A stretch of 22,500 nucleotides of DNA, taken from positions 22,501-45,000 of the forward strand of contig JAQGDQ010000811.1 in NCBI GenBank assembly GCA_030141605.1, given 5' to 3'. Both the position numbers and the translations under genes were made by a program. The notes under the pieces are model-generated. The model searched no databases, was not told where the DNA came from, and saw only the letters and a program-made list of their open reading frames with translations. Shown in pieces: positions 1 to 9,189 of this stretch. The stretch is from Tubiluchus corallicola (Eukaryota > Priapulida > Priapulimorpha > Priapulimorphida > Tubiluchidae). How positions within the stretch are numbered: position 1 is the first letter of the stretch; each line of letters begins with the position of its first letter.

Positions 1-212
1 TATATTATATTATATTATATTATATTATATTATATTATATTATATTATATTATATTATATTATATTATATTATATTATATTATATTATATTATATTATAT
101 TATATTATATTATATTATATTATATTATATTATATTATATTATATTATATTATATTATATTATATTATATTATATTATATTATATTATATTATATTATAT
201 TATATTATATTA
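1..212. repeat. (TATAT)n pentanucleotide array
   Basis: More than 40 uninterrupted copies of the 5-base unit, running off the left edge. The purity suggests recent expansion. It ends directly against a dispersed repeat (family C). Confidence 0.98.
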
Positions 213-220
213 CGAATGCG

Positions 221-345
221 CTACGAATGCTCTGATTATTTTTCAAACTTTACGCAAAGTTACCTAATCTTGTTTCAAACGATTTGCCCTTAAGATGGCT
301 GCGTCTAACGAACATCGCTAGAGTTTGAAATGTGAAATTTTATAC
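221..345 (+). repeat. Dispersed repeat family C, copy 1
   Basis: It starts ctacgaatgctctgat and contains atggctgcgtctaacg. A diverged copy lies in opposite orientation at 7278-7418. The shared part is about 125-140 bp. No coding capacity or clear ends were seen, so the class is unknown. Likely a short non-autonomous transposon. Confidence 0.7.
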
Positions 346-410
346 AGGTTGTGTGCTAATTGCTAATAGAAGCTCTATGTGCAACAAGGCAGAATGCAGG
401 TGATACACAG

Positions 411-920
411 TGGCTGCTCGCAGCTAAAATTAATTAGGTGGGGTAAAATTAAATTTTTGAGCCATTGTTTTAATACTGTTTAAAATGAAATAAACACATG
501 TAATTTAATGTTGTAATGTTAAACAAACAAACAAACAAACAAACACACACAACCTTGATATAATCCTAAACAAAAAATATTGTTTTCTTACGAATAGCCT
601 GAATTGTCACAGTTCAATAACATGCCGATACACGGCTTTTAACCACGTGACAACTGACAACACGTACTGCAGTCAGAGACAGTGCTCTTTCTACCTAAAA
701 TATAGCGTCTTATCTCAGACATGGCCGCATGCGCACAGCAGCCAAACACCACGTTTCTTGGGCTGTGAAGCAAATGGCACTACCCTCACGTGCTCCGGTT
801 CCATACAAGTATAAAGAAAGAACTAAATAAAAACGACTTATTATACTGAATATTATCGATAATATTGAGTGAAAACAGGGGGTGCTGCAGTACCATAGTA
901 CCTATACACGAGCCGCCACC
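411..920 (+). repeat. Dispersed repeat family A, copy 1
   Basis: About 510 bp that align, with gaps, to 12997-13616 in the same orientation. Shared landmarks in order: the CTCGCAGCTA start, a TTTTTAGCCATTG-like segment (ttttgagccattg here), a CCGCATGCGCACA-like GC-rich segment, CTCACGTGCTCC, CAGGGGGTGCTGCAGT, and CCTATACACGAGCCGCCAC at the end. A perfect 18-bp palindrome centred on ATCGAT lies at 849-866. A short (AAAC)n run lies at 521-545 of this copy only. No protein is encoded. The class is unidentified. Confidence 0.75.
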
Positions 921-1257
921 TGCAATACAGAATTTTAAAACAAGGTAATATCGCGAAAGTTTTCGCACCGAGGCAGTTTTTCAGATGATTACCCACCATA
1001 CACCGCTTTGGTTGCTGAGCGTACACCGTGACCACTAGGCTATTAAACGCCATTGTTCTTTATTGTGTGCAAACGCCAAGTGTATTGTTTAGCGATTTAA
1101 AAATCGTTACGGGAAAATTCACAGCAGGTTATTACCTACATTTTGCACTCAGACTTGTTGTAATAGTCGCTAGTATAATTGATAGAATGTGCTATTAGAC
1201 GGCCTTCAATCTTTCCAGTTAGAGTAGTACCAGTCAAGTTTGTTTTACCATAAGCAA
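921..1257. other. Non-coding, nothing recognised
   Basis: Unique-looking AT-rich sequence between family A and family B repeats. No exon-like frame with splice sites was found on either strand. Probably intron or 3' flank of the receptor gene. Confidence 0.5.
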
Positions 1258-1307
1258 CATCGGGCCCAACCCTAAACTGTAGGTCAAAACAATTTACTCT
1301 TCAAAAT

Positions 1308-2414
1308 ATTGAAAGGAAACATACCATTTTTTCAAAAATGAGTTACGTGAAAGAATTATTACCACACAAACACAATTTTACTTTCGCGCCACTAGTTCTT
1401 CGCTGTTACATGTATCTCGCCATTTGCTAGTTAGACGGACACTTGCGCCTGCATTTCGGAAACGCTTTGCACAAAAAACAGGTGTTGTACCTCTCAGTTC
1501 AGGTGTTTTAGTTTGTGGCGAACTACACACGTTCGACAACTCATGCGTGAGCACAGCAGAAAATTTGAAATTTGAATTTTTATCTTAAAACTTGCTTAGT
1601 TTTAGTACAACACACTGAGTATCTTACAGTAGCACTGTACTTTAATTTTCGCTTTTGTAAACACGCGCAGCACGCTCGTGCAATATTTTTGCTGTTGAAA
1701 ATTATGTTAGTTTGTGATGTCATCAATAGTTGGGCTCGCCCGCCGTTAATTTATGTACTGCCTTGTTTTGCCTTGTCTTGTCTCGTCTTGTCTTGTCTTG
1801 TCTTGTCTTGTCTTGCCTTGCCTTGCCTTGCCTTGCCTTGTCTTGTCGTGCCTTGTCTTGCCTTGCCTTGCCTTGCCTTGCCTTGCCTTGCCTTGCCTTG
1901 CCTTGCCTTGCCCTGTCTTGCCCTGTCTTGTCTTGTCTTGTCTTGCCTTGCTTTGTCTTGTCTTGTCTTGTCTTGTCTTGTCTTGTCTTGTCTTGTCTTG
2001 TCTTGTCTTGTCTTTCTTGTCTTGTCTTGTCTTGTCTTGTCTTGTCTTGTCTTGTCTTGTCTTGTCTTGTCTTGTCTTGTCTTGTCTTGTCTTGTCTTGT
2101 CTTGTCTTGTCTTGTCTTGTCTTGTCTTGTCTTGTCTTGTCTTGTCTTGCCTTGCTTTGTCTTGTCTTGCCTTGCCTTGTCTTGCCTTGCCTAATCTTAG
2201 TATGATGACGGTCATGATGATAATTAAGTAGAAAATTATTTCGTTTATTTGATTTAAATAAAATTTTGCCTAAATGGCGCTGGCGTCTAACCAGGGAATG
2301 GCGAAATGCATGTAACAGCGAAGAACTAGTGGCGCGAACGTGAAATTGTGTTTGTGTGGTAACAATTCTTTCACGTAAGGCATTTTTGAAAAATAGTACG
2401 TTTTCTTTAATCAT
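1308..2414. mobile_element. Family B foldback element with pentamer array inside
   Basis: Left arm 1308-1450 is repeated inverted at 2268-2414. The arms share the segments ttacgtgaaagaatt, accacacaaacacaattt and cactagttcttcgctgttac, with scattered mismatches. Inside the left arm lies about 290 bp shared with copy 2 at 3868-4290, then a CTTGT-type array. No transposase frame is present. It looks like a non-autonomous foldback or MITE-like element whose centre was filled by a satellite. Homology to copy 2 begins a little outside the arm, near 1258. Confidence 0.75.
1759..2193. repeat. (TTGTC/TTGCC)n pentanucleotide array
   Basis: About 87 copies of a 5-base unit, with C/T variants clustered: TTGCC dominates at about 1810-1920 and at both ends, TTGTC in the middle. 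A four-base unit near 2011 shifts the register. Because five is not a multiple of three, several frames stay open and give repetitive SCLVL or DKTRQ peptides, which are not genes. Confidence 0.97.
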
Positions 2415-2689
2415 GCCTCGCTTTTGAAACAGCCTAAATACAAAATGTCACTTAATAGCTTTGATCATAGTTATTGCTTGTTATGAGCCGACTTAATCAG
2501 AAGACCATCTTTCTTTCACACTAAGCCATACTGTTGCAGCTGACCTTATGTATGAGACTCATTAATTGCTTTTACATTGGTGCCCCAATTATGATAAGGA
2601 GGGAATGTTATTCATTGCTTTATTCATGTTTCTACTGGAATCCAGTATTGTCACCTAGTATGTTGGGTTTACTTTACTGTTTTCAGTTT
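2415..2689. other. Non-coding, nothing recognised
   Basis: AT-rich spacer between the family B element and the ATT array. No repeat partner elsewhere in the window and no exon signal. Confidence 0.5.
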
Positions 2690-2741
2690 TTATTTATTAT
2701 TATTATTATTGTTATTGTTATTATTATTATTATTATTATTA

Positions 2742-2835
<94 letters not shown>

Positions 2836-2863
2836 CATTATTATTATTATTATTATTATTATT
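2690..2863. repeat. (ATT)n trinucleotide array
   Basis: About 58 units with a few G or C interruptions (near 2711, 2743 and 2836). Polyisoleucine and polyasparagine frames here are artefacts of the array. Confidence 0.97.
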
Positions 2864-3867
2864 GCATTTATACATATATTAAAATTGCATAAAAGAATGA
2901 ATCAGCAGGCGCATGCGCACTTGTGCTGATCCTATAAGACATAAAAAGATGCACAAAAATAAAATTTCTAAAAACAGTAACTTAAAATTGAATATCTCTC
3001 ATTAAAAGGTCCTAAAAATGTACCTAAATATGAATTATGTACTTTATACAACACGTTTTATACACTAATACGATTTGGAGAGAACCAGTTACGCCAATGA
3101 CAATGTTACGTGTTTACGGATAAAGTTGCAATGGGGCAGTAAATTAACATTAGTTAATCTTTTAGTGAAAACTAACAAACTGACATTTCTAACTATAAAA
3201 CATGAAACTAATATATAGTACTGTTGTATAGATATTTCCAGGCCTGATGGTAGCCGCATTTATTTGGAAATTATGACGTAACTGGTGTGGACTTCGTCAC
3301 TTTTCGTAACGGCAACGTGGCTTTCCGTAAACGCGCGATGCCTAAACTAATTCTTGTTTCTGCTTGTCGCAAAATTACCTACGTAGTTTTTCTTTGAAAA
3401 AAACTTATTATACTTTTGACGCAAATTGACAGTGGGTTGCTTTTCTTCAGCCGATGAACGATGACGTCATTGGTGGAAGAATGAGAGCGCCCAAGCGTGA
3501 AATGATCGCGACTTTAAAGATATTTCACTAATTTACGAGTCGTTTATGACACCTCTATTGCTAAATTTTTCTAACATTTTTCGCGAATATTTTAGTGAAC
3601 CCAACTTTTCAGAAGGCTTGGCCTAACCTTTAAAATAAAGTTCCTTAGTAGCTAACAACTATATACCAGTAACAGATTAAATTCTAGCAAATTTTGAATT
3701 AGCCAGAAAAGCAGTATTTTATTAGCAGTTTGGAAGTATAGAGACGAATAGCAAAACAGTTTGCTGGTTCTACCTTAAATAACAATCATCAGCTGGCTTC
3801 ACGAATGTAATAGCTCTCTTCAAGACGTAACTTTTTAGTAAGCATCGTTTTCATTAAAATTTTAAGA
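2864..3867. other. Non-coding, nothing recognised
   Basis: About 1 kb without a supported gene. A somewhat GC-richer part at about 3240-3620 has several CpG-containing words (for example cgcgcgatg and atgacgtcat) but no open frame bounded by splice sites on either strand. Probably intron or old repeat. Confidence 0.5.
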
Positions 3868-4290
3868 AAACCGGGTCCAATATTAAACTATAGCTCAAAA
3901 CAATCTGATCTATAAAATGTTGAAAAGTAACACATTGTTTTTTTAAGAACTATTTCTTCGTTGTTACACTCATTTTGCCATGCGCTAATTAGACGGACAC
4001 TAGTGCCTGCATCTCGGAAACGAGCTGCGCCTACCACTCATTTATCATTGTTCAGTTTTGACGTAGCGCACAGTTTCGAGAGCTCGTGCGAGAACACAGC
4101 TGAATACATGAAATTTAAATTTTTAGACTTAAAATTTGAAGATTTTTTGTGTATCACAGTAAATGTTGTACAGTACCACTGTACTTCAACTTTCGCTTTC
4201 GCAAACACGTGCAACACGCTCATGGAATTTTTGCGCTGTTGAAAATTATGTTAGTTTGTGAAGTCTAACTGGTTCATCAGTCGTTAATTA
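3868..4290 (+). repeat. Dispersed repeat family B, copy 2
   Basis: It aligns with about 1258-1745. Landmarks are TTAGACGGACACT, TCGGAAACG, the GCACGCT-like CAACACGCTC, and gttgaaaattatgttagtttgtga near its end. It is more diverged and lacks both the inverted right arm and the pentamer array, so it is probably an older or truncated copy. The 93-codon open frame across it has no counterpart in copy 1. Confidence 0.75.
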
Positions 4291-4786
4291 AGTTTTTAAT
4301 CTAGTACTTAATTATCACAAACACTTTGGCGTTATTATCAGTGCTAAAATGTATACGTTTTACCGCAGCTTAAAATGGGATAGAATATGACCAATCGTCC
4401 TGCTTCTTTAAATCTATACAACTTTATATAAGTCCATATAAGTCTATAACTTAAATTAAATATCGTTTCACGAGTGTTTACGATTAGCTATAAGTAACAC
4501 GAAACACGCTTTATACAAGCAGATGCAACAACAATATTATTTTATTTTGTGTTAACTTTCATCCTACTAAAAAAGTACACCTGCTTTTATCAATATCCCC
4601 AATTTTCTAGTAGGATTGTCAGTCATGATAAACGGAAAACGTCAAGCTAATAATCGGATGAAACGACTAAAGTGAAAGTTTTAATAGGCAAATATAAACG
4701 GAGTTTAACAGTAAGCTAATCCTTGTAGTTACTCTGACCGGTAATAACGCCACGGGGAAGAAGTCACAAAATTTCGACTAGAAAAA
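4291..4786. other. Non-coding, nothing recognised
   Basis: AT-rich spacer. A small local repeat (tatataagtccatataagtc, near 4430) is the only structure noticed. No exon fits the expected kinase-homology sequence. Confidence 0.5.
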
Positions 4787-4880
4787 TGACACAGGAAAAT
4801 AAATAATTTTGGTTTGGTTTAGGATTAGAGATAGGGGTTAAGGTTAGAGCCAGGATTAGGATTATTTATTTTTTCCTGTG
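4787..4880. repeat. Small inverted repeat around a degenerate TTAGGG-like stretch
   Basis: gacacaggaaaataaataat at 4787-4806 pairs with the inverse sequence at 4859-4880. Between them, about 4815-4862, is a G-rich stretch of TTAGGATTAG and GGGTTAAGG words resembling decayed telomere-type repeat. Confidence 0.5.
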
Positions 4881-5218
4881 ACTTTTTTATTGCGACTTTT
4901 TTTCTGCGATTTTTTTCTGTGAATTTTTTATTGTCACTTTTTTCTGTGATTTTTTCTGTGACTTTTTTATTGTCACTTTTTTCTGTGATTTTTTTGCTGT
5001 GAATTTTTTTCTGTTACTTTTCTATCTGTGACTTTTTTCCTGCGACTTTGCTGTGACTTTTTTCAGTGACTTTTTTGTGACTTTTTTACCTGCAGCCTTT
5101 TAACTGTGACTTTTTCTGTTACTATTCTACATGTGGATTTTTTTACTGTGACTTTTTTCTGTTACCTTTCTACCTGTGACTTTTGATGTGACTTTTTCTG
5201 TGACTTTTTTACCTGTGA
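4862..5218. repeat. T-rich degenerate minisatellite (CTGTGACTTTTTT)
   Basis: About 25 imperfect units of TCTGTGACTTTTTT or similar, of 11 to 22 bp. On the transcribed strand this reads as A-rich AAAAAGTCACAG. It runs into an isolated arm of the 7612-8258 foldback family, so it probably formed the inner part of a related element. Confidence 0.85.
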
Positions 5219-5221
5219 ACT

Positions 5222-5303
5222 TTCCTTGAAGGCAGCAGCTAGTCGAAACATTTGGCATGATTTTAACTTCTAACTTTTTAATGTAAAACTTTTTAATAAA
5301 CGA
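5222..5303 (+). mobile_element. Solo arm of the 7612-8258 foldback family
   Basis: gcagcagctagtcgaaac followed by tttggcatgattttaactt and taatgtaaaactttttaata matches the right arm at about 8168-8240 in the same orientation, with few differences. No inverted partner arm is seen nearby. The minisatellite at 4862-5218 takes the place of the ATC run and tandem repeats found inside the intact element. Confidence 0.8.
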
Positions 5304-5362
5304 ACAGACGGACGAACAAACAAACGAACGAACGTATGGATGAGCGAACGAGCAAACAAACA
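5304..5362. repeat. (ACGA/ACAA)n imperfect tetranucleotide repeat
   Basis: Imperfect acga, acgg and acaa units directly following the solo foldback arm. Minus-strand frames through it are not genes. Confidence 0.85.
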
Positions 5363-5481
5363 TATAATTAAAACAGCGATAGCTGATAACCTATTAGATT
5401 GTTTGACTATACAATAAATTTGGAATAAGAAGGGAATAAATAATAATAAATTTGGAATAAATAATACGAGTAAAGCCTTAC

Positions 5482-5568
5482 CCTAGTTTCGTATTGTCTA
5501 TCGGAGTAATTTCTTCACTTCGTACTTTCCACTGCATCAGCAACAGTTCTTCCTCTTTCTTCTTACGC
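5482..5568 (-). CDS. Receptor guanylate cyclase, cytoplasmic juxtamembrane exon (last visible)
   Basis: One base, 28 codons, then two bases. The acceptor is ttttag with six Ts, the donor GTAAGG. Joined to the previous exon it reads YIFRRKKKEEELLLMQWKV and continues RSEEITPIDNTKLG. This matches the basic, then acidic, then L.W+(I/V)..EE(I/L) pattern immediately inside the membrane in receptor cyclases (for example ..EKELA..LWRIRWEEL). The next part of the family is the kinase-homology domain. No exon for it could be found in 1-5481, so the following intron must be at least 5.4 kb. Confidence 0.88.
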
Positions 5569-6440
5569 CTAAAAAATGCATCATCATCATCACCACTTCA
5601 CTCGCTCTGTGAACTGCAACTGCGATGCAGTTATCCAGTTCATCTATTAAGTTGTTCATTGTTCACACTTGAATTTAATTTAATTGCAAGAATGCCGGCT
5701 GAACAATGCTTAGTTAAAGAGAGTGCGGCGTTAAATCAACACTTGTTATCGTTTACAGGATAAATGTTATGATAAGCTGGCGATTTCGTATGTTTATATA
5801 TGCAATTGTAGATGGCACTGTGTTGTTATATAACGATTCTAAACATATTTAGCAGTCAGAAAACGTAGCAGCTTAGCATAGCTTGAAATGGATATTGTAA
5901 CTGCAATATGCATAACGGCACTTATTTATTGGAAGGTGCTGCCCTCTACGAGCAGTGGGAAGAGGACAGGATAGGAGGAGAACAATGATGGTCGCGTTTT
6001 TATTTACAGCAATGTTTTTTATCGTTATTGTGTTATAGTTAACAACAGCGTTTAGTTATTACCAAATTTGTACCTTGAGAAATTTTAAATCTTGACGACG
6101 AGCCAACGATGTAAGTTACACGAATTTAAATTATTTAATTAAGTTTACGAATTCGATCTGTGAAATTTGAGAAAGTACTTTTACCAATAAGTTGACTTCT
6201 TCTTAATTATTAAGCTTCTGTTTATCATTCTATTTATTTTTCTTACTTGTTAATGTTCTCTTTATTATTCTCTTTAGAATAAACGACTTTGGAGCATGAA
6301 TGAAATAGTGAAGGCTTTCTGTACATAACAGATATTATAGAAATGAATGCTTGCAAAAATACAGGTTAAAAAACGTGAGGATGTTTTATTTTAATACAAC
6401 GCATGAACCATAATTTAAAGCGACGAATCAATCAAGCGTT
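5569..6440. other. Intron 6 of the receptor cyclase gene, 5' of the foldback; no gene
   Basis: The part next to the exon acceptor holds six T's and a short ATC run (5579-5597). The rest is AT-rich and shows no repeat partner elsewhere in the window. Confidence 0.6.
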
Positions 6441-7004
6441 TAGTTATCCATATTTGGCAAAGAAATGTAACTACGTCAAAGTGGAATTTATTGCCAACAG
6501 GTTTCAGACAAACTGTTCATTATCAAGGCATCTAAAACAAAGAAATTTATAAGAATTTAGAGAAAACGTAGAAATACAATTTAGTAATTAGATAGCCAAA
6601 AGATGTATGGTATGACATTATATAGATAATTTAACAATTTACTTTATAGATTGTATATCTTGATTGGTATGAAACTATTTTACACTCCACAAACAAACAA
6701 ATCAATATGTTAGTAGTAACAGAACTGCCAACTTGGTTTGTTTGTTTGTTTGTGGAGTGAGCATAGTTTTATACCAATCAAGATATACAATCTATAAGGT
6801 AGGTAAATTGTTAAATTATCTATATAATGTTATATCATATATATCTCTTGGCTATCTAACTACTGAATTGCATTTCGAAGTTGCTTCTAAATTCTGGTAA
6901 ATTTCTTTGTTTTAGATGCCTTGACAATGAACAGTTTGTTCGAAACCGGTCGACAATAAATTCCACTTTGACGTAGTTACATTTATTTGCCAACTATGGA
7001 TAAT
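6441..7004. mobile_element. 564-bp foldback element next to a splice donor
   Basis: Left arm 6441-6702 is repeated inverted at 6735-7004, with a loop of about 32 bases. Matching blocks include ttatccata, aaatgtaactacgtcaaagt, catctaaaacaaagaaattt, aagatatacaatctat and an (AAAC)n run at the inner ends. The arms are roughly 85-90% alike by eye, with a few small indels. No protein is encoded. It is probably a non-autonomous foldback or MITE. It sits 16 bases inside intron 6 of the receptor gene and would fold into a long hairpin in the pre-mRNA. Confidence 0.9.
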
Positions 7005-7020
7005 TCAGTCTAGAGTTTAC

Positions 7021-7105
7021 CTGAAAATATAGATGGCTGCCATGAGTGCCACAAGACCTACACTGCCACCTATGACAGCTCCTAAAATTTTCGACACTTG
7101 ATCAT
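7021..7105 (-). CDS. Receptor guanylate cyclase, transmembrane exon
   Basis: Two bases, 27 codons, then two bases. The acceptor is gtttag and the donor AG/GTAAAC. It encodes DQVSKILGAVIGGSVGLVAL followed by MAAIYIF, a single hydrophobic helix of about 22 residues flanked by a lysine outside and arginines from the next exon inside. Position right after the CGF stalk fits the single membrane pass of receptor guanylate cyclases. The 564-bp foldback element begins only 16 bases after the exon end on the transcribed strand. Confidence 0.92.
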
Positions 7106-7277
7106 CTAAACATAAAAATATGATCATTATATACAATGAATGGCCAAGGACACAGAAAACTTTCTCACCAAGTTCATTAAAATGCAAGAAAATCCTCCAC
7201 TTACATAAAGATTAAAAAATTCCTCTTGAAATTTTATATCACTTACTTACTGCCTTTTTACATACAGGGCTTCCATC

Positions 7278-7418
7278 GGCAGTAACGCTGTATAAAACAT
7301 GTAAATTTAAACTCCCGCGATGACCGTTAGACGCAGCCATTTTGATGATAAATCATTTGAAACAAGTTTAGATAACATTGTGTGAAGTTTGAAAAAATGA
7401 TCAGAGCATTCGTAGTGC
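7278..7418 (-). repeat. Dispersed repeat family C, copy 2 (inverted)
   Basis: Read on the minus strand it gives ctacgaatgctctgat, then atggctgcgtctaacg, as in copy 1 at 221-345. Lies in intron 5. Confidence 0.7.
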
Positions 7419-7611
7419 ACACGTCACTAACTAAATAAAATTAAAATTATTGTATCTTGGTGGTTATTAGGAACATTGTAAAAACAAAACTTCCATTTAT
7501 TACGTTGAAATTTCGAGAGATTCCGAGATACTAAGACAAAATATGGAGAAGCTAACTGAAAAATTCATGACACTTATCGAAATATCGAGTTAATGAGAAA
7601 TTTATCTATAG

Positions 7612-8258
7612 TTAAAAAAGATAACAACTTTATTGAAAAGTTTTACATTAAAAAATTAGAAGTTAAAATCATGCCAAACGTTTCGACTAGCTGCTGCTGT
7701 CATCATCATCATCATCATCATCATGTAAATTTACAAACATGCAACCAGTTTATATAGGCAGAGCCTGTTATGCACTAATTATGTAATTAACAGAAGCCAA
7801 ATAGGTAATGAATAAACAGACCTGTAGAAAAGAAATTTATACAGTAAATTATGCACTAATTATGTAATTTCAAAAGCCAAATTGGTAACGAATAAACAGA
7901 CCTGTAGAAAAGAAATTGATACAGTAAATTATGCACTAATTATGTATTTACAAAAAGCCAAATAGGTAATGATTAAGCAGACATGAAGAAGAGAAATTGA
8001 TACAGTAAGAAATAGCTAAGTGTTTGAAAATAAATAAATAGCAGTTCAATTCCTTTAACTTTATTTTCAAACACTTAGCATTTTCTGTAGTATCAATTTC
8101 TCTTCTTCATGTCTGCTTAATCATGACCTATTTAGCTTTTATAAATACATAATACATACTGATGATGACAGCAGCAGCTAGTCGAAACGTTTGGCATGAT
8201 TTTAACTTTTAACTTTTTAATGTAAAAGTTTTTAATAAAGTTGTGTTGTTTTTAACTA
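7612..8258. mobile_element. 647-bp nested foldback element
   Basis: Outer arms 7612-7710 and 8162-8258 are inverted copies of each other, over 90% alike, sharing catgccaaacgtttcgacta and gctgctgctgtcatcatc. Inside come a (CAT)n run at 7698-7725, about three tandem 80-bp units from 7768 (each starting ttatgcactaattatgta), and an inner hairpin: about 7947-8034 pairs with 8055-8142 through aagtgtttgaaaataaa and agacatgaagaagagaaatt. No coding sequence. It lies in intron 5 and is related to the solo arm at 5222-5303. Confidence 0.9.
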
Positions 8259-8320
8259 CAAATGTTGTTATGTGTCTGCAATAGAAATCGATCTTTTGTT
8301 TTTAGCATGTCCCTAAGAAT

Positions 8321-8804
8321 ACTTGGATGGGCTAGTACTTGGATGGGTGACCGCCTAGGAATACCGGGTGCTGTAGGCTTGAGAGCAGAGAAGCTTGAGA
8401 GCAGCCAACGGCTAGAGGGCAGAGAAGGTCAAGTGACCCAACGGCCATGTGTGGAGGAGTAAACCTTCCAAATTAGGAGTGGAGCCCCGAAGGCGAACCA
8501 GTGCAGCATGCTCACTGACTCCGGCAGCTCCTGCAGCTCCTGCAGCCAACCTGGTGCCAAACGTATCGCTCTGCTTTCCTTTGGACTACACCAGGGAGGA
8601 AGAGAGGGGGGTCCCTGTTGTCTGGGTAACTCAGGATCTTCATACACCTTGCCCAGGCGTGCGCCCTGGAGATGCCACTCCAGTGGTTCAAGGATCGGAT
8701 TGCCCAGCCACAGTCGACGCTGCAGCTCCATCAATGTGATCAATAACTGACTCTCTTGGCGCACACTCCATTGTCTTCCGAGACAGAAGGATGCCAACAA
8801 GAAG
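8321..8804 (+). mobile_element. SINE-like insertion with a 5S-rRNA-derived head
   Basis: 8333-8380 matches the 3' portion of metazoan 5S rRNA (TAGTACTTGGATGGG...CCGGGTGCTGTAGGCTT) with about two differences from the vertebrate sequence as I recall it. The rest is about 420 bp of unrelated, markedly GC-richer sequence, containing two copies of GCTTGAGAGCAG at its start and a CTGCAGCTCCTGCAG run near 8530. The likely end is about 8804. 5S-derived SINEs (SINE3 class) have this head-plus-body layout, and this would be a 5'-truncated copy. It is antisense to the receptor gene, within intron 5. Body and tail were not recognised. Confidence 0.65.
8333..8380 (+). pseudogene. 5S rRNA fragment (3' portion)
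   Basis: Forty-eight bases covering the region of the internal C-box and the 3' end of 5S rRNA. The first 70 or so bases, including the A-box, are missing, so it is not a functional 5S gene. Confidence 0.8.
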
Positions 8805-8858
8805 TCACCATAATTTGTTTATACTAGAAGTTCACAGTTAACAGCTGTGTATTCTCAC

Positions 8859-8964
8859 CTGCAGTATCTGGACATTTCTCGTTGAAGAAGCCACATGCTG
8901 GACTGTCAGGAGGCGGCAGACCATCAGATGTTTTCCAGAAGTTTGGGAAAAACCAATCTACATT
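8859..8964 (-). CDS. Receptor guanylate cyclase, juxtamembrane extracellular exon (PPPDSPACGF)
   Basis: Thirty-five codons plus one base, acceptor ttccag, donor G/GTGAGA. It encodes NVDWFFPNFW, then GLPPPDSPACGFFNEKC. Natriuretic receptors carry W.GG..PPPD.P.CGFDNE...C just outside the membrane, a cysteine-bearing stalk important for coupling ligand binding to the cyclase. The PPPD.P.CGF core is intact. The two cysteines are separated by six residues, shorter than the eight in vertebrate receptor A as I recall it. It joins in phase 1 to the transmembrane exon, giving PDTADDQVS. Confidence 0.93.
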
Positions 8965-9014
8965 CTGGAAATGATAAACAAGACTGAGTGAATTCAGATC
9001 CAAATCCGTCTGCA

Positions 9015-9189
9015 TCACTTGACTATGCCTGCGATTACTACGCATTGCACGTGATTAATTGTCACTTGACTATGCCTGGCCAAGTGTGATCCACTCATTG
9101 CAAAAACTGCAATTATTAGGCATAATTATGTGTGATTGACCTGCGAATTCGTGGTGCTCGTGATTAATTGTCACTTGACTATGCCTGGT
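9015..9189 (+). repeat. Direct repeats of TCACTTGACTATGCCTG
   Basis: Three copies at 9015, 9063 and 9173. The last two extend to 33 bp beginning gc[a/t]cgtgattaattg and lie 110 bp apart. Intron 4, just upstream of the juxtamembrane exon on the transcribed strand. Confidence 0.85.

Noticed and set aside
1572-2414. Several long open frames on both strands (150-222 codons) rich in SCLVL or DKTRQ
   Set aside because: They are translations of the CTTGT pentamer array, open in many frames at once. No homology or gene signals.
2534-2929. Polyisoleucine / polyasparagine open frames
   Set aside because: Direct product of the ATT array.
4815-4862. Telomeric repeat or chromosome end
   Set aside because: Only a few imperfect TTAGG-like words within unique sequence; at most a decayed interstitial trace.
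1-5481. Search for the kinase-homology exon following 5482
   Set aside because: No AG/GT-bounded minus-strand frame entering in the required phase with family motifs was found; it probably lies beyond the left edge.
8429-8800. 123-codon minus-strand and 96/80-codon plus-strand frames
   Set aside because: They lie in the GC-rich body of the SINE-like insertion, overlap each other and show no recognised domain.
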